DNA from: Sedimentisphaerales bacterium
GTDB taxonomy: Bacteria; Planctomycetota; Phycisphaerae; Sedimentisphaerales; Anaerobacaceae
Direction of reading: 5' to 3'
Assembly (NCBI GenBank): GCA_016936075.1
Contig: JAFGPS010000156.1
Location: forward strand, 1-32,331
DNA length: 32,331 bases
The notes under the pieces are model-generated. The model was given only the letters and a program-made list of their open reading frames with translations, was not told where the DNA came from and did no database searches. Positions 16,802 through 26,077 of the stretch are shown here, piece by piece; position 1 is the first letter of the stretch, and every line of letters begins with the position of its first letter. The translations under genes and the position numbers were made by a program.

Positions 16802-17199
16802 TGAAAGATTTATTTCTACAGGAATTTACCGATACCCTCGACGGAATCATCGAATACTTTCCGCATCAACCCCAATGGCAGAACTTGAAGCAGAACTTTA
16901 TTCGAGAGTATTCAGCATATAGGAACATCTATAAATCCTCAGACACCGCCAACAAATGCCGATGCTGCGGCATAAGAGAGTCTGTCGATGAAGATGTATT
17001 TTGCCGTGAATGCCTTGTGTTCTTCAGCAGACGTAGCAGTGATATTGTCATAGGAAAATGTGATTGCGGGCATCTGCCGCAAGGACCGGACATATTCTTA
17101 TTTAATCCCTATGGAAGACTGAATAGCCTCTGCAGTATCAAATGTGTCAAAGAATATTATCAAAACCTCTTTGGGCCACTTCTGAGGATGCTTAAATGA
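16801..17199 (+). CDS. Zinc-cluster protein of unknown function
   Basis: 132 aa. Cysteines C53, C55, C56, C68, C71 (CRCCG..., CRECL), then C87 and C89 (CDCGH), and C111 and C115 (CSIKC), are spaced as two zinc ribbons or a treble-clef pair. The N-terminal 50 residues are helical. No enzyme motif. It overlaps both neighbours by a few bases (stop-start overlap), so it is co-translated with the paralogue pair and the next coiled-coil gene. A nucleic-acid or protein-binding adaptor is likely. Confidence 0.72.
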   Translation: MKDLFLQEFTDTLDGIIEYFPHQPQWQNLKQNFIREYSAYRNIYKSSDTANKCRCCGIRESVDEDVFCRECLVFFSRRSSDIVIGKCDCGHLPQGPDIFLFNPYGRLNSLCSIKCVKEYYQNLFGPLLRMLK

Positions 17200-17597
17200 A
17201 CCATAAAATAAACAGGCTTTATCTCATAAAACCGTATTGTGACAAATCCAGTCAACAGCTCATTGATCATTTGATACGGACTCATAAAAACATTACTAAA
17301 ACAGCTAAGATTACTGCGGCAATAAAAGATAATATTAAAAATGACAGACAATTGTTATATAAGCTGAGAAGAATAACAGCCCGCTTTGATATGATCTCAA
17401 AGCAGCTTGACGCTCGGGTCAACGCGGCAATCAAATCACAAAATAGATGCCTTAATACGGCCAACAGAGTTCTGAATAAACACTTCATTTCACAAGTTTT
17501 AGGTGTTTTTGCGGGCAGCATAACAGAATTTAAGGCCGATATTGTTCAGTTGAAAAAAACATTCCAGGCAAAATCGAAAGATAGCAATCATGCTTAA
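17196..17597 (+). CDS. Small basic helical/coiled-coil protein
   Basis: 133 aa. Its ATG overlaps the previous stop and its end overlaps the kinase start, a mark of coupled translation. Lys/Arg/Asn-rich helices throughout (HLIRTHKNITKTAKITAAIKD, LYKLRRITARFDMISKQLD). No TM segment or motif. The function is unknown; as a basic protein it may bind nucleic acid. Confidence 0.65.
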   Translation: MNHKINRLYLIKPYCDKSSQQLIDHLIRTHKNITKTAKITAAIKDNIKNDRQLLYKLRRITARFDMISKQLDARVNAAIKSQNRCLNTANRVLNKHFISQVLGVFAGSITEFKADIVQLKKTFQAKSKDSNHA

Positions 17598-18948
17598 TAG
17601 CTTTGACAATGATTTAATTTCATGCTGCTCACTGGGTAACCAAGGAGATTGTTTCTCGCAATTACCTGCAAGGCAGCGTATCAGAACACGATTTGACAGT
17701 CAAACCGAGCTGGATGATGGACGCTATATCATTGAACATAAGATCGCCGATGGCGGATCTGCAGAAGTTTATGCTGCATTGGATACTCACAAGAAACGCC
17801 GCGTAGCATTAAAAGTATTTGGTGATAAAGAACTTCGGGGACAGGATAACTGGAACATCTGTAAAATGGAAACAAGACTTCACGATAGAATCAGAACAAC
17901 CTGTTCTGTCAAAGCCCATGATTTTCATATCTGCAAACATGGGGGCGGTGAGATTTTTATTCTGTCTATGGAATATCTGGAAGGAATTACGTTTAGAAAG
18001 TGGCTTAAAAACAGCGAAAATAATCTTGATATTCGTCGGAATGAAGGTTTAGCCTGGTTTCATAAGATGTGTCAGTGTGTAAGGGACATCCATGATTCGG
18101 CATTTTTGCATCTTGACGTTAAACCCGAAAACTTTTTAATCACAGAAAACGATTTTAAGGTAATCGATTTTGGTACAGCAGCTTTTATGTGTGCGGTCAA
18201 CGAAGATTCTGAAAAATGCTGCCAGCAGATACCCGCAACACCTGTCTATATGGCACCCGAACTTTTTACCGTATCATATACCGATGATCTGACGCCGGCG
18301 GCAGATATATATTCACTTGGTATCATTCTATACGAAATTTTACATCCGGATTGCCGACTTCCTTTTGTCGGTAACTCTGAAAGACTGAGAATCCTTCACA
18401 CAAGTCCTGGGATAGGCCCGGAGCATCTCACTAAAATAGAAGAAAAATACAGGCCTTTGCTCAGGAAGTGTCTCCATAGGGACCCTTTACAGCGTTTTCA
18501 AAATGCAGCCGACTTGATTGACAGCTTAGATGGTACTGTTTCAGAAATATCTAATACTGAACAAAATCTAAGTATCTGCGATCTTGTTAAGCATTTTAGA
18601 GAGCTCGATAAAAGGTCTTTAGAATGCCGTTGTAAACCGGACGATGGCAGCGGTGATCGGTCTTTTATGAAATTCTTCGCTAATGCCGTAAATGCCATGA
18701 GCAAGCTTGAATGGGATAAGGCTGTTAATCTTTTGCGTCTGACACATCAAGTTAATCCGAATGACAGCGTCATCGCAAATACCATCGGCCTGATGGAGGA
18801 ATTCTTAGCTTCCGTTCAAACCCAAAAACTTGCTATAGAAAATCATATTATCGCTAACGATTTTGAAGCTGCATTAAATAGTGCAAAACAGCTCGAAAGT
18901 TTCATCAGTCAATTGTCAGAACTTAGGAAAAAAGGAAATATATCATGA
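17590..18948 (+). CDS. Hanks-type Ser/Thr protein kinase with helical C-terminus
   Basis: 452 aa. The kinase domain spans about 46-305: Gly-rich loop IADGGSAEVY (52-61), invariant Lys in VALKVF (K75), αC Glu in KMETRL (E94), catalytic loop HLDVKPENFL (174-183), DFGTA (193-197), and APEL (222-225). All catalytic residues are present, so it should be active. The C-terminal 150 residues are TPR-like helices (WDKAVNLLRLTHQVNPNDSVIANTIGLMEEF). There is no TM or PASTA domain, so it is soluble, unlike many bacterial kinases. It overlaps genes on both sides. Likely substrates are the neighbouring proteins; that is inference. Confidence 0.9.
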   Translation: MLNSFDNDLISCCSLGNQGDCFSQLPARQRIRTRFDSQTELDDGRYIIEHKIADGGSAEVYAALDTHKKRRVALKVFGDKELRGQDNWNICKMETRLHDRIRTTCSVKAHDFHICKHGGGEIFILSMEYLEGITFRKWLKNSENNLDIRRNEGLAWFHKMCQCVRDIHDSAFLHLDVKPENFLITENDFKVIDFGTAAFMCAVNEDSEKCCQQIPATPVYMAPELFTVSYTDDLTPAADIYSLGIILYEILHPDCRLPFVGNSERLRILHTSPGIGPEHLTKIEEKYRPLLRKCLHRDPLQRFQNAADLIDSLDGTVSEISNTEQNLSICDLVKHFRELDKRSLECRCKPDDGSGDRSFMKFFANAVNAMSKLEWDKAVNLLRLTHQVNPNDSVIANTIGLMEEFLASVQTQKLAIENHIIANDFEAALNSAKQLESFISQLSELRKKGNIS

Positions 18949-20042
18949 GCGTTAATACTTATATAGAAAATATCAGATATGGAACCAATTATCATAATAC
19001 ACCCCTTATGGATCTTGTCAAGCTTATAAGCGAAGAGTCTGATAGAGCTGCATTATGTGAATTTCATGATCACCGCAGACTTTTCTGTTTTGACACACAC
19101 CAATCACTTTTGCTGGCAGAATTTGTCGATATACTTTGCAACAGTCGCTGGGCCCTCGCATTAGCGGGACACAATTATAATCTGATTGAGAAAAGCTACG
19201 ATAATCTGATTGACCGTTTTTCTAACATACCAAGTGATGATCATCCCAATGGGCCTGATTGTCGTTATTACTTCGATGCTTTTTTAGCTTCTGCCCATAA
19301 ATCCTTCCGGCAGAATGGTATAAAGAGTTCACTTGAGAAAGAGCTGCTGGGAGCAAAGACCTTACAGCATATGGTCATCCATCACTTCAAGTATTGCCTG
19401 AGAGAAAGCGCCCGTGACCTCAATCCTCTTAGAACCCGATACCAGTGGGAAACCAATGGTGGTACGATCATCGTATGGATGCCGGTATTACTATCCGGCA
19501 GTGCCCGCAAGACCTGGCTTCAAGAACATATCCATGATCCTGATCCTGCAAATCCGGCGGAAAAGTATCGTATCCAGCAGATTATTGACAATGAACTTGG
19601 TTTTCCGGCAATTGAGGACTTTGAATGTTGCCGGGATACTCTCATTCAACAGATTAGTCATTCATTACCTAATCAGGAGGAAATAGATGTTAAAGGACTG
19701 GCATCTGCTGTAGCAGATGAAAAGATCGAAAATATCGACTGTATGCGTCCTGCGATCAAATCCCTTGGGAAACAAAAACTCGGGGATCTGATACGCTGTA
19801 TTTTTCAGGACATCTCGTATGACAACTATGAAGAAAAGAACATTTCGCACAAATTTGGGGTCAGCCCGTCTACCTTAAGCCGTTTCGCGGGCAGTCGATG
19901 GCATATTTCCGCCTTTGAGCGTTGTCCGGATCTTTGGAGCAACCTTGCCAGAGTACTGGCGAATAATACAGCTTTTACCGAGGCAGCCAGGCGCTATGGA
20001 ATCTGGGATAAGGTGTTAAAAACCATCGAAATTAAGGGCTAA
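18945..20042 (+). CDS. Unknown protein with C-terminal helix-turn-helix
   Basis: 365 aa, stop-start overlap with the kinase gene. The N-terminus LMDLVKLISEESDRAALCEFHDHRRLF looks vaguely like the start of planctomycete sigma-like proteins. The C-terminus (about 275-330) LGKQKLGDLIRCIFQDISYDNYEEKNISHKFGVSPSTLSRFAGSRW has a sigma region 4-like HTH. The middle is unlike anything I know. It could be a divergent sigma-like or transcriptional regulator controlled by the kinase next to it; this is low-confidence inference. Confidence 0.65.
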   Translation: MSVNTYIENIRYGTNYHNTPLMDLVKLISEESDRAALCEFHDHRRLFCFDTHQSLLLAEFVDILCNSRWALALAGHNYNLIEKSYDNLIDRFSNIPSDDHPNGPDCRYYFDAFLASAHKSFRQNGIKSSLEKELLGAKTLQHMVIHHFKYCLRESARDLNPLRTRYQWETNGGTIIVWMPVLLSGSARKTWLQEHIHDPDPANPAEKYRIQQIIDNELGFPAIEDFECCRDTLIQQISHSLPNQEEIDVKGLASAVADEKIENIDCMRPAIKSLGKQKLGDLIRCIFQDISYDNYEEKNISHKFGVSPSTLSRFAGSRWHISAFERCPDLWSNLARVLANNTAFTEAARRYGIWDKVLKTIEIKG

Positions 20043-20066
20043 CTTTAAATCAGGGAGATTTTAAAA

Positions 20067-20642
20067 ATGAACTACGATCTATATTTCATACCCATTATCG
20101 AAAAGGCTCTTGAAGACAAATTAAATAAAAAACAGGCTCTTGAAGCGGCCTTTGAAGAAATTGTACTATTTGGCAGGCAGAGCAATTACAAAATCGGTTA
20201 TCAGCAGTTCTGTTTATTTATGAACGATATCAACTTTTTAAAACATCATTTTTCATCCCAGATGCTGGAAAGAAAAATAACCGAAAACTTTGCCAGACCC
20301 CATCATCTGAGTATCAGCATTGAAAGAAATGAAACAGTGTTGGAAATGTTTATATTCACTTTTTCCGGGGGTACCCAAACGCTCCGGAAGATTATCCCCG
20401 GAAACTATCGTCTTATCCTTGATACTGGTCTTTGTCTATGGTCAGACACCTTGACAGAAGCTGATCTTATATTCAGTAAAGGTGCAGGTGGTGACACACT
20501 TAAAATGGCTGCTGATTCTGACCGACAAAGCCCTGAACCCGTGAGATTAGAATCGATATTTAGCAATTCGATCATGCTGGCTTTATATGCAGGCTTTGAA
20601 AACGGTACGATAGAAATAACGGTTGATAATATAAGGATATGA
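20067..20642 (+). CDS. Hypothetical protein, helical N-terminus and beta-rich C-terminus
   Basis: 191 aa with a GGGAG RBS. Helices over about 1-90, then strand-rich sequence (LEMFIFTFSGGTQTLRKIIPGNYRLILDTGLCLWSDTL; NGTIEITVDNI) that looks like a small beta-sandwich. No TM segment, signal peptide or catalytic motif. The stop overlaps the ATG of the Lon-like gene, so the two are translationally coupled and may interact. Confidence 0.65.
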   Translation: MNYDLYFIPIIEKALEDKLNKKQALEAAFEEIVLFGRQSNYKIGYQQFCLFMNDINFLKHHFSSQMLERKITENFARPHHLSISIERNETVLEMFIFTFSGGTQTLRKIIPGNYRLILDTGLCLWSDTLTEADLIFSKGAGGDTLKMAADSDRQSPEPVRLESIFSNSIMLALYAGFENGTIEITVDNIRI

Positions 20643-22336
20643 TGATGACCAATAGCACTGAATATAAGATAGGTAAGGCTGCGGCCGCTGTTGTTTTGAA
20701 ATCTGCCAAGGATGAAAAAGCAGCAATAACATGGATAACAGCTAGACGCATACGTAAACAGACCAAGAAGCGATTGTCTTTTTCTGGCAGTGTTGTATTC
20801 GATAAAAAAACGGCTAAGCATATCGAAAAAGACATTCTGCCCATAGTAGATGAAATAACTGAATTACTTGACCTGAATCCATACCGTAAAGCCTATGATA
20901 TCTCCATGGTCAATCCCTCGCTTGCTTCGGTAATGAACAAGAGATTGGAAATCACTGGTTTTTCGGCGGATGTGCCTGTCTTTCTGGCATTGCTTTCGGC
21001 GGCCCTGAATATCCCAATGGCACAGAATTTTGTTGCAACAGGCCATATCGCTTCGGAAGATGGTGATGTCAGACCGGTAGACAGCCTTAATTCTAAAATT
21101 GACGCTGCCAAAATGACAAAAGGAATTGAAAGATTCATTTTGCCCGCGATTGATGCGGATATTTCAAGAAAGAACTGGCAGCAGCAGGAACTCCAGCAGC
21201 AGGCCGATATCATACCTTATGCCAGGAATTTCTTCGATATGGTGCAGGTAAGTCATCTTTATCAGGCGCTGCCTGTTGTATTCAGCGAAAGGGATATCAT
21301 TATTGCTTCTCTGGAAAACAGCTATTTCGATCTCTCTGTCAAATTGAAAGACGAAAAAAAAGGGAATTTCAACCGGATACTGCGGAATCTAACAGAAAAA
21401 GTGGAACAGCATTTCTGGGAGATTCTTGGCAGCGACGCAAATGCCGGAGATATCGATAATGTAAGAAAAATGCTCTTGGCTCGGATTGAATACCAGATAA
21501 GAATAAAACAATATCCCAAAAGGTTCGGCAGAAAACTGCTGCAGATAATTCTTGCTGTTCCCGGGACAATCAGGAGAATCCGGCTTAACGGTGAGCTTAT
21601 CGATATTCAGCTGTATTTTCAACTCTGTCAGTTTGCAGATAAAGATGATCTCACCGAAGACAGCCGGTATTTAAGGGACGTTCTTGAAGGCAGAACCGGA
21701 CAGTTGGATAGCCGAGAATTCATAAATAATAGTGAAATTGAAAAGAGAAACCCTGGTATTAATGATCTTGAGACGATCTTCTTTCAAATCAGCGAAGACC
21801 AGTTGTCGAAAATAATATCTCAACCTATCGATGAAGCCAAAGCGAATTACATTCTGGATAAGATCACAGTGGAGTCGGCGGAGCAATTTTTTGAACGGAT
21901 CACTTCATTTTACATTCATCTGATCAGTCACACCGCCATGGCACCTGCAGGAATCGACCGTCAGGCCCTTGAATCTTCGGCACTCCAGTTGCTCCAGAGA
22001 GCCTTTTCAAACAACGGTGGGCAGGAGGCAGCACTTTATGAAGCCATAAACGGGTATTCCGGCGGAATGAACTTCATCCTCAATCAATTGACCGAACAGT
22101 TCAAATTCGAACAGAGAACCGGACATGTCAACAGTGTTCTTTCCAGGATCATCGATCAGACAAATATCGAAGAGCGGATTGAATTTACAAGGAAACTTTT
22201 AGAATATCTCCGACAGTGGCTTCCATCTGAGATCAGGAACAGACCCGCATCTACCCTGATTGATCGTTATCAGGAAATCATCAAAGCTTATGTCAGTTCA
22301 CTTGACAGGCTCAAACAAACATTTAGACGTTTTTGA
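20639..22336 (+). CDS. Lon-type (S16) peptidase domain protein without AAA+ module
   Basis: 565 aa. Residues about 45-180 are a Lon proteolytic domain: ITGFSADVPVFLALLSAALN carries the GxSA nucleophile (S109), and VRPVDSLNSKIDAAKMTKGIERFILP carries the Lys of the Ser-Lys dyad (K153). Their spacing of 44 is close to the 43 of E. coli Lon. No Walker A or B is present. The C-terminal 350 residues are helical and unknown. It could take unfolded substrate from the separate AAA+ protein at 14681, or be an ATP-independent Lon-like enzyme. Several ATGs cluster at the start (20639, 20642, 20645); the first overlaps the upstream stop. Confidence 0.8.
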   Translation: MMMTNSTEYKIGKAAAAVVLKSAKDEKAAITWITARRIRKQTKKRLSFSGSVVFDKKTAKHIEKDILPIVDEITELLDLNPYRKAYDISMVNPSLASVMNKRLEITGFSADVPVFLALLSAALNIPMAQNFVATGHIASEDGDVRPVDSLNSKIDAAKMTKGIERFILPAIDADISRKNWQQQELQQQADIIPYARNFFDMVQVSHLYQALPVVFSERDIIIASLENSYFDLSVKLKDEKKGNFNRILRNLTEKVEQHFWEILGSDANAGDIDNVRKMLLARIEYQIRIKQYPKRFGRKLLQIILAVPGTIRRIRLNGELIDIQLYFQLCQFADKDDLTEDSRYLRDVLEGRTGQLDSREFINNSEIEKRNPGINDLETIFFQISEDQLSKIISQPIDEAKANYILDKITVESAEQFFERITSFYIHLISHTAMAPAGIDRQALESSALQLLQRAFSNNGGQEAALYEAINGYSGGMNFILNQLTEQFKFEQRTGHVNSVLSRIIDQTNIEERIEFTRKLLEYLRQWLPSEIRNRPASTLIDRYQEIIKAYVSSLDRLKQTFRRF

Positions 22337-22350
22337 AAGGAGTATTTACC

Positions 22351-22929
22351 ATGACTGTAATTAACAATCTGATCGAAGAACTGGATGAAGGGGTTATCGC
22401 CCGCAGGGTGGGTATGCTGCATGATAATGCCAGGATTCAATATCGGCTCCAAACGAATACGGTTGCCGACTATAATAGTTTCATTGATGTGATCACAGAC
22501 TATTACAACCATCATTTTCAGCAGGTGCATCGCTGCGGACCACTGAGCCGCACCGATGCCGAAGGCAAAGCGACAGCGTATGTCAATCAGGCTTACCGGC
22601 AGTATCACGGCGATGTTACAGCCGCCTTTAAAGAATCCAGGGACAGTGTCAATGGAGGCCTTCGCAGGGTGCTCGATGCCATCGCAGATGCTATCAAGGG
22701 CGAACATATCGAACATTATATCGAAAGTGTCTTTCGCAGGTATATTGACCCGGTTGACCCCGACGATAGAACGGAGATTATCCGGCAGTTTATGGCCGAA
22801 CATGGTGCTCAGTTCAGGTCTGTACTGCATGTTGACAGACCTGAATTATACGCAAGAGATTATAAAATGGTGATAAGAACTTATGTGGATGTACTCCGGC
22901 AGGGATCGTCTTCATACCGCCGTATCTAA
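22351..22929 (+). CDS. Helical protein, paralogous family member 1
   Basis: 192 aa from the ATG at 22351, chosen because AAAGGAG sits 9 nt upstream; an upstream TTG is spurious. All-helical, no TM segment. Its core AYRQYHGDVTAAFKESRDSVNGGLRRVLDAIADAIKGEHIEHYIESVFRRYID can be aligned with stretches in 22883-23605 (GGLREVVNKFAQTV) and 26067-26651 (FYRGLHGEG, then VIANLNKALKDYACSKHIQAVKYHYID). Function unknown; the family surrounds the coupling ATPase. Confidence 0.7.
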   Translation: MTVINNLIEELDEGVIARRVGMLHDNARIQYRLQTNTVADYNSFIDVITDYYNHHFQQVHRCGPLSRTDAEGKATAYVNQAYRQYHGDVTAAFKESRDSVNGGLRRVLDAIADAIKGEHIEHYIESVFRRYIDPVDPDDRTEIIRQFMAEHGAQFRSVLHVDRPELYARDYKMVIRTYVDVLRQGSSSYRRI

Positions 22930-23605
22930 AACCATCGATACTATAATCCATCTTTGCGAAAATGCTCCCTACAACGAGGAGCATCAGCAGATCGTGGATG
23001 AATTTATTGGAGATTATGAAATGTCGACAAAACTTGAAAGACTGCTGGCTTCTATTGCCCCTGAAATTACCTTAAAACTGACTTATGATCGCGCCAATGA
23101 AGCGATGAATAGTTTTCCCTTTCACGAGGTTTTGATCAATACCTTCGATAAGTTTCGCTATTTTCTGATCTGCCTGCATCGTCATACTGAGGCACAAATA
23201 CTGCATATTGATTCGATGCCGCAAGATACAGTGGATTTCCACTGGAGCCGATGTTATTCCATCCTTAAACAAATATATGGAACTAATGGTGAAAAAGCCG
23301 CATTCGATATGATCCGAACCAATAAAGATGGCGGCCTGCGAGAGGTTGTCAATAAATTCGCACAAACGGTCGCTATCAATTACGCCATGAATGAGATAGG
23401 GGCAAAAATAACCTTTTATATAAACAGCCTCTCGGCAACTGAAAGACTGGCAGCGGGTGCTGAATATATCGAAAAATATGGACATCTTTTACCGGAAGAA
23501 ATGACCGAAGCCTCGGCAGCAAGGATACATGATAATTTTGCCAGCATCTTAGAAAAACATGTCTTGATGATGTACGCACTGACAAAAGCAGAAAGCAAAT
23601 TCTGA
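22883..23605 (+). CDS. Helical protein, paralogous family member 2
   Basis: 240 aa, overlapping the preceding gene by 47 bases, so the exact start is uncertain; an ATG two codons in is as likely and no strong RBS is visible. All-helical. IYGTNGEKAAFDMIRTNKDGGLREVVNKF corresponds to the GGLRRVLDAI region of member 1. No known domain. The end lies just before the TraG-like ATPase, with a 21-nt gap. Confidence 0.65.
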   Translation: MWMYSGRDRLHTAVSKTIDTIIHLCENAPYNEEHQQIVDEFIGDYEMSTKLERLLASIAPEITLKLTYDRANEAMNSFPFHEVLINTFDKFRYFLICLHRHTEAQILHIDSMPQDTVDFHWSRCYSILKQIYGTNGEKAAFDMIRTNKDGGLREVVNKFAQTVAINYAMNEIGAKITFYINSLSATERLAAGAEYIEKYGHLLPEEMTEASAARIHDNFASILEKHVLMMYALTKAESKF

Positions 23606-23626
23606 TTTTTTTATCAGATTCATACT

Positions 23627-26077
23627 ATGTCGATTGAAGATGCACAATTAAAACAGGCGGCCCCATCCATGTTTTCAGGTAAGCTGGAGGCCAAAATATT
23701 CCATGAGCAGCACAAAGGCTGCTGCAAGGAGATCCACTCCCGCCCCGTAAAACCTGAGCCAGCCTATGAACCGGATTTTGAAGTTGCAGCAAAGGGCGAT
23801 CCTTCCCCAAAACCATCCCATGTTTGGGATGATGCTTCTCTGGATTTCGGAGATATTGTCAGATTGAAAATCTGGGTAAGCCCTGTGCAGAAGTGCGACT
23901 GGAACAGGGCCGAGCTTATGGTCAAACAGTTCTCTTTCCTCAAGCACCGAGCTGCGATGGAGGTTGTCGGAAACTGTAAAAAAATTGCTGTTCAGTTTAT
24001 GTGTCATAAAGATGATGTGGCTGTTATTAAAACCGCTTTCAAAGGCCAGTTCGAACAGTGTCATCTTGCCCACGCCAGCAAGGAAGTACTGACAGCGGTT
24101 TCCCCTGAATTATGGGAAGATATGGTTTTCTGGGATTTTTATCCACCGCCTCCGTATTCGAATCTTTTTACAAGTTACGATGAACTCCAGCGGTCGCCCT
24201 ATACTACGCTGTTCAACGCACTTGCAGATTTACCCAAGACCGTCGTTGGATTTTATCAGATCGTATTTGAACCGGTCGATATCCGGCATAACTGGCATAT
24301 GAATGTCAAGCAGTTGCTGGATATTTTATATAAAATTAAATCGCACAATTCCACCCCCGATGTTCCAAGATATCTGGAACAGCCGCCTTCGTCCAGCCTG
24401 AGCCTTGTCTCTAATAAACTTGAAATCAAATGTCACAACGACAAGCCCTTTTTTGCCGCTTCTGTACGATTTGGAGTATTGAATCCTAAAAAACACAGTT
24501 ACGAACATATCCTCAAGGTTTCTGAAATGGCCAGCCTGTTTCTGCATGGTTGCAACCTGATGAGAAAGCTGACAGATACGGACTATCGCAAAATTATCCC
24601 GCAAAAGGATTTCAGAAAAATGTTCCTATCCGGAACTCTTTATCGACCCGGCTTTATTCTTAACTCCAAGGAACTAACGGGGTTTATCCATGTCCCGTCA
24701 CCTGATATATCCGAACATATCAGTCATATCTTAAAGCCCCTTGAAACACTGCCGCCCGATGACAAGCCTGCCAAAGGCAAAGGTGTAAAACTTGGATATT
24801 GCGATTATGCCGATGTCAAGATGCCTGTTTACATACCCAGCATAGAACGATTCAAACATACCCATATTTTAGGAACAACAGGAACCGGAAAAAGCCATTT
24901 ATTGCTGCAAATGATTCAGGCTGACATCATTGCCGGCCACGGTGTTGCAGTCATAGATCCTCACGGCCAGCTTCTGGGGGATCTTTTGGAACTGATACCA
25001 TCTGAATATGCTGACAAAGTAATCTATTTAAATCCCGGAGATTCCGAATACATACCTGTCTGGAATCCATTCAACTGCGGCAATATTGATAAAGATCGAA
25101 TTGCTTTAGATATTACAGATTCATTCAAAAGTTTTGGAGATGGATTTGGTCGAAGGCTGGAGCATATACTAAGGCAGGCTATACTTGGTGTATTGCATCT
25201 GCCGGGCGGAAGTTTCTTTGATGTCAACAATCTTCTAAGAAAGAAAAGCCCCGAAAGTGATCAGCTTATTAAACAAATAACAAACTGTACAGACGATCCT
25301 TCGATCAAGCACTTTTGGAACTATGATTTTGCCAATTACGGCAGTAATGACATTCAACCTGTACATCACAAGTTAAGTGCCATTATGGCCGAGTTTACTG
25401 TTCGACTCATGCTGTCACAAAGATATTCCTCATTTGAGCTGGTTGATATTATGAACTCAGGCAAAATACTTCTTGTCGATCTCTCATGCGTAGGAACGGA
25501 GGTTAAAAAAGTACTCGGTTGTTTGATGCTCTCCCTGCTGTGTTCGACAGCCATGAATCGTGATCCCAAGAAACAATACCGTTCCTGCCTGCCTTTTCAC
25601 ATCCATTGTGATGAAGCTCATATGTTTGTTACAGATGCGTTGGAAGACATTATAGCACAGGTCAGAAAGGCCAAAGTATCGCTCACTCTGGCGCATCAAT
25701 TTATGAAGCAGTTTGACAGTACCAAAGTTGGCGCCTTGACCAGTGTGGGGTCGAGACTTATCTTTGCAGTTAATGAGGGAGATGCCGCTCAACTCAAAAA
25801 AGCCATGCTTGGAAAAGTTCAGGCGGATGACCTCATCAATCTCGGTCTTGGCCAGGTTATTGCCAGGGTCAATAATAAGGTTGTGCGTTTCAACACAGAA
25901 AGCAAAATAATTAAATCTGGTATTGACAGCAATGCCATTATCGAAAACTCTCGCAGACATTACTATGTCCCCATAAAGGACGCAAAAAAGGAAGTTTTCT
26001 CAAGGAACGGCTACGAAAGATTACCACAGGGTTTTGATTTATCCAATCTACAGTTGAAAAAGTACGATGAATTTTGA
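23627..26077 (+). CDS. VirD4/TraG-like DUF87 coupling ATPase
   Basis: 816 aa. N-terminal VirB4/TraD-like accessory domain of about 400 residues (DIVRLKIWVSPVQKCDWNRAELMVKQFSFL...). Motor domain: HILGTTGTGKSHLL with Walker A GTTGTGKS (416-423), then GVAVIDPHGQLLGDLLELIP, VIYLNPGDSEYIPVWNPF, and Walker B with DEAH at about 662-665 (HIHCDEAHMF). AHQFMKQ follows as sensor. This is the layout of conjugative coupling proteins of the TraG/TraD type found in plasmids and ICEs. There is no N-terminal TM pair, so it is a soluble version. It probably brings DNA to a transfer channel together with the VirB4-like ATPase at 8169, although no channel genes are seen. Confidence 0.85.
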   Translation: MSIEDAQLKQAAPSMFSGKLEAKIFHEQHKGCCKEIHSRPVKPEPAYEPDFEVAAKGDPSPKPSHVWDDASLDFGDIVRLKIWVSPVQKCDWNRAELMVKQFSFLKHRAAMEVVGNCKKIAVQFMCHKDDVAVIKTAFKGQFEQCHLAHASKEVLTAVSPELWEDMVFWDFYPPPPYSNLFTSYDELQRSPYTTLFNALADLPKTVVGFYQIVFEPVDIRHNWHMNVKQLLDILYKIKSHNSTPDVPRYLEQPPSSSLSLVSNKLEIKCHNDKPFFAASVRFGVLNPKKHSYEHILKVSEMASLFLHGCNLMRKLTDTDYRKIIPQKDFRKMFLSGTLYRPGFILNSKELTGFIHVPSPDISEHISHILKPLETLPPDDKPAKGKGVKLGYCDYADVKMPVYIPSIERFKHTHILGTTGTGKSHLLLQMIQADIIAGHGVAVIDPHGQLLGDLLELIPSEYADKVIYLNPGDSEYIPVWNPFNCGNIDKDRIALDITDSFKSFGDGFGRRLEHILRQAILGVLHLPGGSFFDVNNLLRKKSPESDQLIKQITNCTDDPSIKHFWNYDFANYGSNDIQPVHHKLSAIMAEFTVRLMLSQRYSSFELVDIMNSGKILLVDLSCVGTEVKKVLGCLMLSLLCSTAMNRDPKKQYRSCLPFHIHCDEAHMFVTDALEDIIAQVRKAKVSLTLAHQFMKQFDSTKVGALTSVGSRLIFAVNEGDAAQLKKAMLGKVQADDLINLGLGQVIARVNNKVVRFNTESKIIKSGIDSNAIIENSRRHYYVPIKDAKKEVFSRNGYERLPQGFDLSNLQLKKYDEF

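Noticed and set aside
22288..22830. 180-aa minus-strand open frame
   Set aside because: Antisense to a gene with a strong RBS in a tight plus-strand operon.
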